The position numbers and the translations under genes were made by a program. The notes beneath the pieces were generated by a model. It worked only from the letters and a program-made list of their open reading frames with translations. It did not search any database and was not told where the DNA came from. Below, piece by piece: positions 8,206-16,983 of a stretch of DNA of 64,000 bases. Positions within the stretch are counted from its first letter, which is position 1. Every line of letters starts with the position of its first letter. Source of the stretch: an uncultured Collinsella sp. (GTDB lineage Bacteria > Actinomycetota > Coriobacteriia > Coriobacteriales > Coriobacteriaceae); assembly GCA_900544205.1 (NCBI GenBank), contig UQUG01000001.1, positions 55,770-119,769 of the forward strand, in the 5' to 3' direction.

Positions 8206-9627
8206 CTACTCTATCAGGTCGTTGTGGCGCTCGATAGCCTCCGCTACCGTACCGCCCTCATCCACAATAAGCGAACGGCGCTTGGGCGAGATGATGCGCT
8301 GGGCGGGGTACACGCCGCGGTGTCCGGCGGTTAGGTAGCTGATAAAGGCCACGATGACAAAGAACCCGGCTGCCGTGCCGTGGAACAGGTCGATGGCCAT
8401 CATACAGGTGGTGATGGGCACGTTAAGGCCGGCGCAGAACACGCCGAGCATGCCCAGCGCTGCCAGAAAGCTGGGATCGATTCCGACGAGGCAACCTATC
8501 CAGCCGCCGAGCGCCGCACCGATACCAAACAGGGGCGTGACCTCGCCGCCTTGGAAGCCGGCGCCCAGGGTGAGCGCTGTGACGACCAACTTGATGGCTG
8601 CGTCCGCCAGGGTGGTGTTGCCGGCAAATCCAGCGCCGGAAAGCCACGTGGAAAGGCCGGCGTAGTCCCAGGCGTCGAGGAGGGCATAGGCGGCCAAAAC
8701 CACGAGTGCGCCTATAAGTGCGCGAACGAGGTAATTGGTGATAAAGCGACCGTACAGGCTCTTGACGGTTCGAACCGACCAGGCAAAGAGGCGTGCCGTC
8801 AGACCGAAGATGATGGCGCTGATAACAACGATGACGACTGTCTTGGGCGTCATGGCGGGAACGCTGGCGATGACATTCGCTTCGTACTCGGTACCCAGGG
8901 CGAGTGATGTGAAGTAGCCGGTAAACGAGGCGACTAAGCAGTAGATGCCCGCGGTGTAGTCGATCTTGCCGATGAAGCACATCTCCATGCCAAAGAAAGC
9001 CCCGGCAAGGGGCGAGCCGAATACGGCGCCAAAGGCCGACGAGATGCCGGCGAGCATGAGGTCGTGGTGGTCATGCTTTTCGAGGTGGGCGAGGCTCGAG
9101 ATGTTGCTGGCGATGGTGCCGCCGATCTGCACCGCGGCTCCCTCGCGACCGGCCGATCCGCCCGTTAGGTGCGTGAGCGTGGAGCACACAAACGTGAGGA
9201 CGGCCATGCGCATATGGATGAGGCGTGTGCCTAGAGCGGAGTCGATGACCAGGTTGTTGCCACGCTTGGCGGCGAGACCGTGGTTTTTGTACACCCATGC
9301 GGTGGCAACGCCCACAACGGGAAGCAGCGCGTAAATCCACGCATGGTGCTCACGATAATCGGTCGCGATATTCAGCGAGGCCAAAAACGCCCAAGCGGCA
9401 ACGCCCATGGCGAGCGAGACGATGACGACGAGTACGAGCAGCTTAGCGCTCGCGAGTAGGTTGCGGGCGTTGCGGCGCGTGTCGGCAGCCAAGAGATGCT
9501 CGGAGCGGGTAAGTTGATGCCTGCCTGCCGTAATGACGTCGTTCAGGGAGAAAAAGCCGCCGTCGTCGAGCGGCTGGGAATGATCCTGCGCTTCGTTTGC
9601 GCTTTCGGGTTTGTCGTTATGAGCCAT
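8206..9627 (-). CDS. ClC family chloride channel/transporter
   Basis: This is a polytopic membrane protein of 473 aa in the ClC family (anion channels or Cl-/H+ exchangers). GGSAGREGAAVQIGG (residues 156-170) contains the conserved GREG with the gating glutamate E162. GSPLAGAFFGMEM and GAGFQGGEVTPLFGIGAALGG are further family motifs. There is no C-terminal CBS domain. The ATG at 9627 has AGAGGA upstream. A -10-like TATAAT lies on the minus strand at 9657-9662. It is divergent from moeA. Confidence 0.9.
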   Translation of the reverse strand: MAHNDKPESANEAQDHSQPLDDGGFFSLNDVITAGRHQLTRSEHLLAADTRRNARNLLASAKLLVLVVIVSLAMGVAAWAFLASLNIATDYREHHAWIYALLPVVGVATAWVYKNHGLAAKRGNNLVIDSALGTRLIHMRMAVLTFVCSTLTHLTGGSAGREGAAVQIGGTIASNISSLAHLEKHDHHDLMLAGISSAFGAVFGSPLAGAFFGMEMCFIGKIDYTAGIYCLVASFTGYFTSLALGTEYEANVIASVPAMTPKTVVIVVISAIIFGLTARLFAWSVRTVKSLYGRFITNYLVRALIGALVVLAAYALLDAWDYAGLSTWLSGAGFAGNTTLADAAIKLVVTALTLGAGFQGGEVTPLFGIGAALGGWIGCLVGIDPSFLAALGMLGVFCAGLNVPITTCMMAIDLFHGTAAGFFVIVAFISYLTAGHRGVYPAQRIISPKRRSLIVDEGGTVAEAIERHNDLIE

Positions 9628-9656
9628 ACGTTCCTCTTTTAGGTTGCAACGCAAGC

Positions 9657-9662
9657 ATTATA
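9657..9662 (-). promoter_or_regulatory. Probable -10 box for the ClC gene
   Basis: A consensus TATAAT on the minus strand lies about 30 bases before the ClC start codon. No clear -35 box is present at the right distance. Confidence 0.4.
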
Positions 9663-9774
9663 AAACGCGGTAAACGCGACGAGCCGGTGGGTTGGTTTCC
9701 ATTCTGTTTCGCGGCCTGCAACCGACAGGTGTATTTGCGGGCACAGACCAAGTCGCGGTCGCGCGTCGGGGGAT

Positions 9775-9780
9775 TATACT
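9775..9780 (+). promoter_or_regulatory. Probable -10 box for moeA
   Basis: TATACT lies 57 bases before the moeA start in the divergent 210-base gap. A matching -35 box is not convincing. Confidence 0.35.
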
Positions 9781-9837
9781 GAGACAAGCATAAAGAATTG
9801 GCGCCCCCGTTGTGCGCCGTGGCATTAAGAGGTGCAT

Positions 9838-11100
9838 ATGGCAGAGAAACTCATTCCGCTGGATGACGCACAGTCGATTGTCCTGTCGCACGTTGCTCCG
9901 ACCGATCTCGTCGAGATTCCCGTGTGGCAGGCGGCTGGTTTTCCCTTGGCCGAGGACGCGGTGGCCGATATCGACATCTCGCCGTTTGCCAACAGCGCTA
10001 TGGACGGATATGCCGTGCGCTCAGCGGACTTGGTGCAGGCATCTGGCGAGGCGCCAGTGATGCTCGACGTTATCGGACACGAGGCCGCGGGCCATGTGTT
10101 TGAGGGCGCAATCGGCGCGGGCGAGACGGTTCGCATCATGACGGGCGCGCCGGTGCCCGAGGGTGCCGATGCCGTAGTGAAATACGAGATTGTCGAGGTA
10201 CTTGACGGTGACGGCAACGAGGGCTCGCACGTGAGCTTCTCGGCACCTGCCAAGGTAGGGGAGAATGTTCGCTCTGCCGCCGAGGAGGCCCATGCCGGTG
10301 ACGTCGTGATGCGTGCTAGAGAGGTTGTGGCCCCGGCGGGCGCGGGTCTGCTGGCAAGCGCCGGGTATGCAAGCGTGAAGGTGCACGCTGCCCCGCGCGT
10401 GGGCATTATCTCGCTGGGCACGGAACTGGTCGCACCGAGTAAGGTACCGGCGCGCGGTCAGATTCGCGATTCCAACTCCTCGGCGCTGATGGCCGAAGCG
10501 CTCGATGCGGGAGCCGAGCCCGTGTTCTACGGCATTGCGCCCGATGATGAGCAGGCGATTGCCGAGCTGGTGCATCGTGCCGTGCAGGAGTGCGATTTTG
10601 TCATTACGAGCGGTGGCGCCTCGGCGGGCGATTACGATTTCGTGACGGCGCTCGTCCGCCGCGAGGGCGAGGTGCTGTTTGACCGCATCTCGATGCGCCC
10701 GGGCAAGGCCATTACGTTTGGCTTGCTCGCAGGTAAGCCCTACCTGGGACTTTCAGGCAATCCGGCCGCGGCGTATGTAGGCTTTGAGATGCTTGCCCGT
10801 CCGGCGATCCGTAAGATGCGCGGCTTTGCCGAGGGTGTGCGCCCCGTGCAGCGGGCGACGCTCACGCACAGCGTGAAAAAGCGACAGCATCGCCGCTTCT
10901 TCGATCGCGCCACGGTTTTGCGCGATCCCGAGACCGGTGAGTTGTTGGTGACCGAGGCCAAGACGCAGAATTCGGCGTTGCTCGGCACGATGCAGCGGGC
11001 CAACTGCCTGCTGCGTATTGACGAAGGACCGTGCGAGCTCAAGGCGGGCGGCGTCGTGGATGTCGTGCGTGTCGACCTGCCTGAGGGCACGGTGCTATAG
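9838..11100 (+). CDS. moeA: Molybdopterin molybdenumtransferase MoeA
   Basis: MoeA inserts molybdate into adenylated molybdopterin to finish the molybdenum cofactor. The protein has 420 aa, a normal length. Family signatures are visible: NSAMDGYAVRSADL near residue 50, IMTGAPVPEGADAVV near 100, SLGTELV and RGQIRDSNSSAL near 195-220, ITSGGASAGDYD near 260, and LSGNPAAAYVGF near 305. The ATG at 9838 follows AAGAGGTG; a GTG two codons upstream is also possible. The next gene starts 10 bases after the stop, so the two form an operon that provides cofactor for the molybdoenzymes in this window. Confidence 0.95.
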   Translation: MAEKLIPLDDAQSIVLSHVAPTDLVEIPVWQAAGFPLAEDAVADIDISPFANSAMDGYAVRSADLVQASGEAPVMLDVIGHEAAGHVFEGAIGAGETVRIMTGAPVPEGADAVVKYEIVEVLDGDGNEGSHVSFSAPAKVGENVRSAAEEAHAGDVVMRAREVVAPAGAGLLASAGYASVKVHAAPRVGIISLGTELVAPSKVPARGQIRDSNSSALMAEALDAGAEPVFYGIAPDDEQAIAELVHRAVQECDFVITSGGASAGDYDFVTALVRREGEVLFDRISMRPGKAITFGLLAGKPYLGLSGNPAAAYVGFEMLARPAIRKMRGFAEGVRPVQRATLTHSVKKRQHRRFFDRATVLRDPETGELLVTEAKTQNSALLGTMQRANCLLRIDEGPCELKAGGVVDVVRVDLPEGTVL

Positions 11101-11110
11101 GAGGAATGCT

Positions 11111-11590
11111 ATGGAGCTGAAGATTTCGATTGTGACGTGCTCGGATACGCGCGATCTTGCCCAGGACGAGGCGGGTGCCGCGCTCGAGGAACTCATCGTG
11201 GCGCAGGGCTGGACGGTTGCCTCACATGTGGTCGTGCGCGACGACGCCAGCGAGATCGGTGATGCCATTGTGGAAGCCGCCGATGAGTGCCACGCCAATG
11301 TCGTGCTCACCTGCGGCGGCACGGGGCTTTCGATGCGCGATGTGACGCCCGAGGCGACGCGTGCCGTTTGCGACCGCGATGTGCCGGGTATTGCAGAGGC
11401 AATCCGTGCGTACTCCATGTCCAAGACGCGCCGCGCTATGCTCTCGCGCGCCGTGTGCATGCAGCGTGGGTATACACTTGTCATCAACTTTCCGGGATCT
11501 ACGAAAGCGGCCCGCGAAAGCTGGGAGGCCGTGAGCGACCAGTTGGAGCATGCGGCCCAAATGACGGCGGGCGGTGGGCACGCCAAATAA
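11111..11590 (+). CDS. MogA/MoaB-type molybdopterin adenylyltransferase
   Basis: Proteins of this family adenylate molybdopterin before MoeA loads the metal. It has 159 aa with VVLTCGGTGLSMRDVTPEAT (residues 64-83; GGTG at 69-72), the conserved MPT-binding loop, and a late VINFPGS block. Its length fits the MoaB/MogA single-domain form. AGGAGGA at 11099-11105 overlaps the end of moeA, so translation is probably coupled. A terminator follows directly. MogA and MoaB cannot be separated by eye. Confidence 0.88.
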   Translation: MELKISIVTCSDTRDLAQDEAGAALEELIVAQGWTVASHVVVRDDASEIGDAIVEAADECHANVVLTCGGTGLSMRDVTPEATRAVCDRDVPGIAEAIRAYSMSKTRRAMLSRAVCMQRGYTLVINFPGSTKAARESWEAVSDQLEHAAQMTAGGGHAK

Positions 11591-11603
11591 GCGCACTACC
11601 TGC

Positions 11604-11638
11604 GGCGGAGCGACCTTACGGGCTGCTCCGCCCTTTTT
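11604..11638 (+). terminator. Terminator of moeA-mogA operon
   Basis: An 8-bp stem GGCGGAGC / GCTCCGCC with a 13-base loop is followed by CTTTTTAT. Confidence 0.8.
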
Positions 11639-11728
11639 ATGCAGCGACAGTGCGGCCGTCTCGGGGTTATCGGTAAAAGAAATTTATTAGGCGAGAAATC
11701 ATTATCACAAACATTATTCGCGCGGAAG

Positions 11729-11734
11729 TATAAT
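11729..11734 (+). promoter_or_regulatory. Probable -10 box of the mod operon
   Basis: A consensus TATAAT lies 61 bases before modA in an AT-rich stretch unlike the surrounding DNA. The -35 region is weak, which would fit an activated or repressed promoter; no operator could be named. Confidence 0.45.
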
Positions 11735-11794
11735 CTAGTAACAGAATAAAGCCTGCGGCGGGGTGCCCGGGCATAGCGTTCGAAAGGGTTGAAT

Positions 11795-12670
11795 ATGTTC
11801 GATATGGTTTCACGCCGCGGTTTTGTCTCGCTTTCTGCTGCCGCTGCCGCCGGCCTTGGCCTTGCCGGCTGCTCGGGCAACAAGACGTCCGAGCCCGCTG
11901 GTTCCGATGCCGGCTCCGTCAAGTCTTCCTCTAAGAAGAAGGCTGTCGAGCTGCAGGTCTTTGCCGCTAACTCGCTCGAGAAAGCTCTGCCCGAGGTTCA
12001 GGAGCTCTACACCGAGCAGACCGGCACCACGTTTGCCGACACGCAGTTTAAGGCGTCTGGCGACCTTGTCGAGCAGATGCGCGCCGGTGCCGCCGTCGAC
12101 GTGCTCGTCACGGCCTCCAAGGGCACCATGGACGACGCCGAGGCCGCCGAGCTCGTCGACGTCGACACACGTGAGGACATGTTCGTCAATGATCTCGTGA
12201 TCATTCGCGCCGAGGGCTCCGACACCAAGGTCGAGGCCATCGCCGACGTCGCGAATCTGGACGGCAAGATCGCCATCGGCGACGCCAAGACCGTTCCCGC
12301 CGGCAAGTACGCCAACCAGGCGCTGGCTTCTGTGGGCCTCTACACCGGCACCGAGGGCGATGACGGCGAGTACGTGCCCGAGATCGCCGACAAGGTCGCA
12401 CTGGCCGACAAGGTCGGCACCGCTGCCGCCTACGTTTCTACGGGCGACTGCGTGGCTGGCTTTGTCTACAGTTCCGACATCTTCCGCTACGACGGTATCG
12501 AGGAGGCCTTTGTGTGTCCCGAGGACTCGCACAAGCCCATCGTGTATCCCGGTGCTGTCGCCGATAGCTCTGAGCATGCCGACGAGGCCAAGGCGTTCAT
12601 CGACTTCTGCCTGACCAACAAAAAGGCCCAGAAGATTTGGGCCAAGTACGGCTTTGAGCTTTCCGAGTAG
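11795..12670 (+). CDS. modA: Molybdate ABC transporter substrate-binding lipoprotein
   Basis: This is the extracellular molybdate (possibly tungstate) binding protein, 291 aa. The N-terminus SRRGFVSLSAAAAAGLGLAGC combines a Tat-like SRRGF motif with a lipobox LAGC (Cys26), so it is probably exported folded and lipid-anchored. The mature part has the ModA pattern: FAANSLEKALPEVQ, the ASGDLVEQM block, and KVALADKVGTAAAYVSTGD near the C-terminus. The ATG at 11795 has GAAAGGG seven bases upstream. It is followed closely by modB and modC. Neighbouring moeA/mogA genes support the molybdate assignment. Confidence 0.9.
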   Translation: MFDMVSRRGFVSLSAAAAAGLGLAGCSGNKTSEPAGSDAGSVKSSSKKKAVELQVFAANSLEKALPEVQELYTEQTGTTFADTQFKASGDLVEQMRAGAAVDVLVTASKGTMDDAEAAELVDVDTREDMFVNDLVIIRAEGSDTKVEAIADVANLDGKIAIGDAKTVPAGKYANQALASVGLYTGTEGDDGEYVPEIADKVALADKVGTAAAYVSTGDCVAGFVYSSDIFRYDGIEEAFVCPEDSHKPIVYPGAVADSSEHADEAKAFIDFCLTNKKAQKIWAKYGFELSE

Positions 12671-12738
12671 TGCGGCTTGGCGCGATAATTCCATCGTTTT
12701 GTGTTTCACTCCGTCCTTGTATTCGCTTGGAGCTTTTC

Positions 12739-14181
12739 GTGCTTAATAGATTCCGCATGCTTGTCGCCTGTGCTTTGACCTTCGCGCTTTGCTGGGTGCC
12801 GGGATTTGCGTTTGCTGGGGACGCTGAGGACGGGGCCCAGGTTGCTGCGACCGCTCATGGGCTTTCCTATGGGATCGAGGGTTTTGAGCGGTTGGCCAAG
12901 GGGACCGCTCGTGCCATGGAGGGCCAGCCTGAGGGCTACCGGTTTCCCGTTGACGAGGACGTGGACCTTGTAGTGGCGCCTGCTGCCGATCGCGTTGTGG
13001 TGTGGATATCGCCCAACGCGGTCGAGAAGTATGGATTGGATCCGCAGGACAACGAGTGCGTATCGGGTCTTAAGGCCCTCGTCTGTGAGCTCGACAGCGC
13101 AAACTGCATGGGAGGTGCGCAGCTGGGGGACGTGGACCTTCCTTGGTATGTCACGGCGGATACAAGGTTTGATGCCGGCGGGTATACCTATGGCTTTGAC
13201 GAGCACGGTGCGGATGGGGACCGCTATGTGGTGATTGCATCAGCCTCGGGTGATGCCAAGGGCGGCGCGCGTTGGCTTGATAGCGCTCAAATGGTAGAGG
13301 CGTCGTCTGTCATGTTGCGGGATGAGCAAGGGCCCTTGACCTCTCTGGTCTCCTTTTTGGGCGACATCGACTATCGCCCGTTTTGGGTGTCCATTAAAAC
13401 GAGCGGCCTTGCCCTGCTGATCTCCCTTGCGCTGGGCCTGTTCGCCGCGTGGAAGACTATGGGTACCTCGAGTCGCATCAAGGGCCTGCTCGACTCGGTC
13501 TTTACCATCCCCATGGTGTTGCCGCCCACGGTCTGCGGCTTTTTGCTGCTTATGCTGTTTGGTCGCTCGACCGGGGTGGGCCAGTGGCTGATTGCGCACG
13601 GCGTCTCGATTGTCTTTACGTGGCCGGCGGCGGTGATCTCTGCCGTGGTGGTATCGTTCCCCCTGGTCTACCGTACGGCGCTCGGCGCCTTTGAGAGCCT
13701 CGACACGCAGATGCTTGACGCCGCGCGAACCCTGGGATGGTCCGAGCGGCGCATCTTTGCCAAGCTTATGATGCCGCTTGGGTGGCCTTCTATTGCCGCT
13801 GGTACGGTCCTCGCCTTTGCCCGCGCGATGGGAGAGTTTGGCTGCACGCTGTTCTTTGCGGGCAACTACGCCGGCATTACGCAGACCATCCCCATTGCGA
13901 TTTACTTTGAGTGGATGGGCGGCAACACCTCGGTGGCCCTCTTTTGGGTCGCCGTCGTGATCGTGTTCAGCTTCCTGGTCATCCTGTTCATCAACATGTA
14001 CACCGCTCATTCGCAAAAGTATCGCGAGCGGGGCCTTTCCCGTGCGGAGCGCAAGCGGATCAAAGATCTTGCCGGACAGGGCGATTCGCTCGACCCGGCG
14101 GGCGGCGATGCCTTGCGTATCGATCGCGAGGCGCTGGCCGAGCTCATGCGCGATGATGCCGCTTTGCAGGGAGGTCGATAG
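12739..14181 (+). CDS. modB: Molybdate ABC transporter permease with an extra N-terminal extracytoplasmic domain
   Basis: The C-terminal part (about residues 215-450) is a ModB permease with several membrane helices and the ATPase-contact motif DAARTLGWSERRIFAKLMMPLG. In front lies something unusual. A signal-like segment ends in PGFAFA-GD near residue 27, followed by about 185 residues (28-212) that look soluble and extracytoplasmic and that I do not recognise. Most ModB proteins have about 220-230 residues; this has 480. A basic tail of about 50 residues follows the last helix. The GTG at 12739 is chosen because TTGGAGC sits just upstream; an in-frame GTG at 12670 overlaps the modA stop and is the alternative. 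Confidence 0.85.
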   Translation: MLNRFRMLVACALTFALCWVPGFAFAGDAEDGAQVAATAHGLSYGIEGFERLAKGTARAMEGQPEGYRFPVDEDVDLVVAPAADRVVVWISPNAVEKYGLDPQDNECVSGLKALVCELDSANCMGGAQLGDVDLPWYVTADTRFDAGGYTYGFDEHGADGDRYVVIASASGDAKGGARWLDSAQMVEASSVMLRDEQGPLTSLVSFLGDIDYRPFWVSIKTSGLALLISLALGLFAAWKTMGTSSRIKGLLDSVFTIPMVLPPTVCGFLLLMLFGRSTGVGQWLIAHGVSIVFTWPAAVISAVVVSFPLVYRTALGAFESLDTQMLDAARTLGWSERRIFAKLMMPLGWPSIAAGTVLAFARAMGEFGCTLFFAGNYAGITQTIPIAIYFEWMGGNTSVALFWVAVVIVFSFLVILFINMYTAHSQKYRERGLSRAERKRIKDLAGQGDSLDPAGGDALRIDREALAELMRDDAALQGGR

Positions 14182-14184
14182 GCC

Positions 14185-15255
14185 ATGTCGCTCGTTCTGG
14201 ATATCAAAAAGCGCTATCCCGGGTTTATGCTCGACATGCAGCTTGAGGCCGGCGAGGATCGTGTGGCGCTGCTCGGTGCCTCGGGTTGTGGCAAGAGCTG
14301 TACGCTGCGCTGCATCGCCGGCGTGGAGACGCCCGACGAGGGCAAGATCGTCGTCAACGGCGTGACCTTTTTTGACTCGGCGACGGGCATCAACCTGTCG
14401 CCCCAGGAGCGAAAATGCGCCCTGCTGTTCCAAAACTATCAGCTTTTCCCCAACATGACGGTGGCCGATAACGTATGCGCCGGTGTAAAGGATGCGGGCG
14501 ACGCCGCCGCGCGCAAAAAGCTCGCCGAGCGCTACCTGGGTATCTTTGGACTGGCCGATTTTGCCGACCGCTATCCCGTGCGACTCTCGGGCGGTCAGCA
14601 GCAACGTGTGGCGCTTGCGCGCATGGTGGCGGCGCATCCGGGCATTTTTATGTTCGACGAGCCCATGAGCGCACTCGATTCCTATCTTAAGAGCGCCCTC
14701 GAGCAGAACATGCTCGACCTGTTCGATGTGTGCAACCGCACCGTACTCTACGTGAGCCACGACATCGACGAAGCGTGCCGCCTGTGCCAGCGAATCTGCG
14801 TGATGCACGACGGGCATGTGGAGGAGATCGGCTCCGTCGAGGACGTGGTTCGCCGCCCGCAGACGCTGGCGGCGCTGCGCCTGACGGGCTGCAAGAACAC
14901 AAGCCGGGCGCGCAAGATCGGCGACGAAGAAGTTGAGGCCCTCGACTGGGGCATGACCTTCAACGTGGGCCGCGAGGTTCCCGATGACGTGGCATACCTG
15001 GGCATTCGCGCAAGCTACTTCCATGTTGACAATCGCGCTGAGCGGGGCCGCAACAGCTATGACTTGCACGTGGCCCGCGTGAGTGATTCGCGCTTTGAGC
15101 GGCTGGTGTTGCTGGACGTGCCGCGCGTCGATGCGCCCACGCGTCTGCAGTGGAAGGTCAACAAGGTGGGCATGCCTGTCGACGCGCTGCCGCAAGCAGG
15201 CGAGACGCTGCGCATGCATTTTGATGCCAGCAGGATCCATTTGGTTTGTCGATAG
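14185..15255 (+). CDS. modC: Molybdate ABC transporter ATP-binding protein
   Basis: This ATPase subunit powers molybdate import from the cytoplasmic side. Walker A is GASGCGKS (residues 31-38), the Q-loop LLFQNYQLFPNMT (80-92), the signature LSGGQQQRVALARM (134-147), Walker B IFMFDEPMSALD (154-165), and the switch histidine is in SHD (191-193). The 356-aa length leaves about 120 C-terminal residues for a regulatory MOP/TOBE-like domain. It starts three bases after modB, so the genes are one operon. Confidence 0.93.
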   Translation: MSLVLDIKKRYPGFMLDMQLEAGEDRVALLGASGCGKSCTLRCIAGVETPDEGKIVVNGVTFFDSATGINLSPQERKCALLFQNYQLFPNMTVADNVCAGVKDAGDAAARKKLAERYLGIFGLADFADRYPVRLSGGQQQRVALARMVAAHPGIFMFDEPMSALDSYLKSALEQNMLDLFDVCNRTVLYVSHDIDEACRLCQRICVMHDGHVEEIGSVEDVVRRPQTLAALRLTGCKNTSRARKIGDEEVEALDWGMTFNVGREVPDDVAYLGIRASYFHVDNRAERGRNSYDLHVARVSDSRFERLVLLDVPRVDAPTRLQWKVNKVGMPVDALPQAGETLRMHFDASRIHLVCR

Positions 15256-15266
15256 CGCCGGGTAAT

Positions 15267-15300
15267 GCCGTCGGGGATATAAGCCTCGGCGGCTTTGTCT
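15267..15300 (+). terminator. Possible terminator of modABC
   Basis: A 10-bp stem (GCCGTCGGGG / CCTCGGCGGC, with wobble pairs) and a 7-base loop are followed by a weak T-rich run TTTGTCTT. Confidence 0.5.
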
Positions 15301-15388
15301 TGCCGCTCGCCGAATGAGGGACGACAAACTCTTACCAATCAAGATAATTTTTTATTAAACGACGACGCACGACGCTGTCGTACGAATG

Positions 15389-15426
15389 TCAACGGTGTTC
15401 GTCTGGACGATGACCGTTGATATAGT
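15389..15426 (+). promoter_or_regulatory. Dyad operator overlapping a promoter before the dehydratase block
   Basis: A near-palindrome spans 15389-15420: TCAACGGT pairs with ACCGTTGA and the inner TCGTC pairs with GACGA. It is immediately followed by the -10-like TATAGT (15421-15426). A weak -35 TTCGTC lies 17 bases upstream inside the dyad. A protein bound here would cover the promoter. The 429-base gap around it also holds two small leader frames. Confidence 0.5.
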
Positions 15427-15456
15427 TGACCTTAACTTGTAAAGGAGGGTGCGCAC

Positions 15457-15525
15457 ATGCCGCAGACGACATACATTCGCCGCGTTGCCGCGCGTGCCCT
15501 ATATATAGCTCGGAGTCGCATATGA
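15457..15525 (+). CDS. Possible 22-residue leader peptide
   Basis: An ATG nine bases after a perfect AAAGGAGG (15441-15448) opens a 22-codon frame rich in Arg and Ala (MPQTTYIRRVAARALYIARS...). Its TGA overlaps the ATG of a second small frame. The strong ribosome binding site in front of so short a frame suggests a translated leader for the dehydratase operon. It has no database family that I recognise, and it could be fortuitous. Confidence 0.35.
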   Translation: MPQTTYIRRVAARALYIARSRI

Positions 15526-15692
15526 GCAGGTATGTTCACGGCTCCGGGAGAGACGACGAACAATTAAATAATCGACCGCAAAGCAGGTTCCCTAAAATTC
15601 CGGGTTTAGGCGCGGCTGGGTTTTCGCCACCCACCGTGCAGCAATACCGTAGCTATTCAATTTTGGTTCGAGAGGGGAACCGTCATGGCTGA
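15522..15692 (+). CDS. Possible 56-residue upstream frame coupled to the dehydratase gene
   Basis: This frame starts at an ATG that overlaps the stop of the 22-codon leader (ATGA) and ends eight bases inside the next gene. The peptide (MSRYVHGSGRDDEQLNNRP...) is polar and not recognised. The head-to-tail overlaps at both ends would allow coupled translation from the strong site at 15441. Coding status is uncertain. Confidence 0.25.
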   Translation: MSRYVHGSGRDDEQLNNRPQSRFPKIPGLGAAGFSPPTVQQYRSYSILVREGNRHG

Positions 15693-16968
15693 AGAATTCG
15701 ATTTCCATCCGATGTGGGAGAGCCTCGGCATGAATCTTGCCGACCACGACATGCTGCTGGGCGCCGTGGGTCAGATGTACGGCGATATGTTTCTGATGCA
15801 GCACAATCGCCCCAAGTCCACGTCCTACCTGGACTTTGTGGCCACCAACATCCATAGCGGCCGTATTAAGGAGATGCTCGACAAGAAGGAGGCCGGCGAG
15901 GCCACCAAGATCGTCGGCTCGTTCTGCGTGTACGTGCCCGAGGAGATCGTGCTTGCCTGTGACGGCATTCCCGTGGGCCTGTGCTCGGGTGCCGATTGGG
16001 CAACCGATAAGGTCGAGGAGCACCTGCCGCGCAACACCTGCCCGCTTATCAAGAGCTTTGCCGGCTTTAAGCTGGGCGAGGTCTGCCCCTACATTGAGTC
16101 GAGTGACCTGGTGGTAGGCGAGAACACCTGCGACGGTAAGAAGAAAGCCTACGAGTTCTTTGCCACGCAAAAGAACATGTACGTCATGGATATTCCCAAC
16201 GTGCACGACGAGTCGACGCTCGTGACCTGGAAGGCCGAGGTCAAGAAGCTCGCCGCCAAGATCGAGGACGAGTGCGGCGTCAAGATTACGCCCGAGGGCC
16301 TGAAGGCTGCCATCCACGCCGTCAACGAGAAGCGTCGCGCCCTGCAGCGTCTGGCTGCGACCCGCGCTGCCGATCCGGCGCCCATCAGCGGTCTCGACAG
16401 CCTGCTGACCGTTCAGGCCGCCTTTATGGATGACACGCCGCGCCTGACCGGCGCCATCAACGAAATGGCGGCTGAGTGCGAGCAGCGCGTTGAGGCCGGC
16501 GAGGGTGTGGCGCCCAAGGGCACCAAGCGCATCCTGTACACCGGTACGCCCATGGCCGTGCCCAACTGGAAGCTGTTCAACCTCATCGAGAAGGCCGGCG
16601 GCGTCGTGGTGGGCGAGGAGTCCTGCACGGGCTCGCGCTACTACAAGGATCTGGTCGACGAGTCCGGCGAGACGGTCGACGAGATGCTCGACGCCATCGC
16701 CGAGCGCTACTTTAAGATCAACTGCGCTGTCTTTACGCCCAATGACCAGCGTATGAAGGACATTGTCCAGATGGCCAAGGACCTGCATGCCGACGGCATC
16801 GTCGACGTGGCCCTGCAGTTCTGCACACTCTACGAGATGGAGTCGTTTGCCGTGGAGAAGGCCGCCGAGGAGGCTGGCATTCCGTTTATGCACATCACGA
16901 CCGACTACGCCGGCGAGGATGCAGGCCAACTGCAAACCAGGATCGAGGCTTTCTTGGAAACCATTTAG
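15685..16968 (+). CDS. 2-hydroxyacyl-CoA dehydratase family / double-cubane-cluster-type protein, first copy
   Basis: This 427-aa protein belongs to the HgdB/FldC-like superfamily (2-hydroxyacyl-CoA dehydratase subunits and double-cubane cluster proteins such as E. coli YjiM). Candidate iron-sulfur ligands lie in PRNTCPLIKS (Cys119), GEVCPYIE (Cys134) and GENTCDGKKK (Cys149), with another in LQFCTLYE near the C-terminus. It ends LQTRIEAFLETI, as this family often does. GAGAGGGGAACC precedes the ATG. A second paralogue and the activase follow. With no CoA-transferase nearby, a double-cubane reductase role is at least as likely as a dehydratase; the substrate is unknown. Confidence 0.8.
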   Translation: MAEEFDFHPMWESLGMNLADHDMLLGAVGQMYGDMFLMQHNRPKSTSYLDFVATNIHSGRIKEMLDKKEAGEATKIVGSFCVYVPEEIVLACDGIPVGLCSGADWATDKVEEHLPRNTCPLIKSFAGFKLGEVCPYIESSDLVVGENTCDGKKKAYEFFATQKNMYVMDIPNVHDESTLVTWKAEVKKLAAKIEDECGVKITPEGLKAAIHAVNEKRRALQRLAATRAADPAPISGLDSLLTVQAAFMDDTPRLTGAINEMAAECEQRVEAGEGVAPKGTKRILYTGTPMAVPNWKLFNLIEKAGGVVVGEESCTGSRYYKDLVDESGETVDEMLDAIAERYFKINCAVFTPNDQRMKDIVQMAKDLHADGIVDVALQFCTLYEMESFAVEKAAEEAGIPFMHITTDYAGEDAGQLQTRIEAFLETI

Positions 16969-16983
16969 GGCTATCCGTCTCGG

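Noticed and set aside
15457..15570. A third selenoprotein formed by reading through the TGA at 15523-15525
   Set aside because: After the TGA only about 13 codons follow before a TAA, no homology is visible, and there is no SECIS-like loop.
15426..15692. A single 88-codon gene starting from TTG at 15426
   Set aside because: The TTG has no ribosome binding site upstream and lies at the predicted -10 region; the strong site at 15441 serves the ATG at 15457 in another frame.
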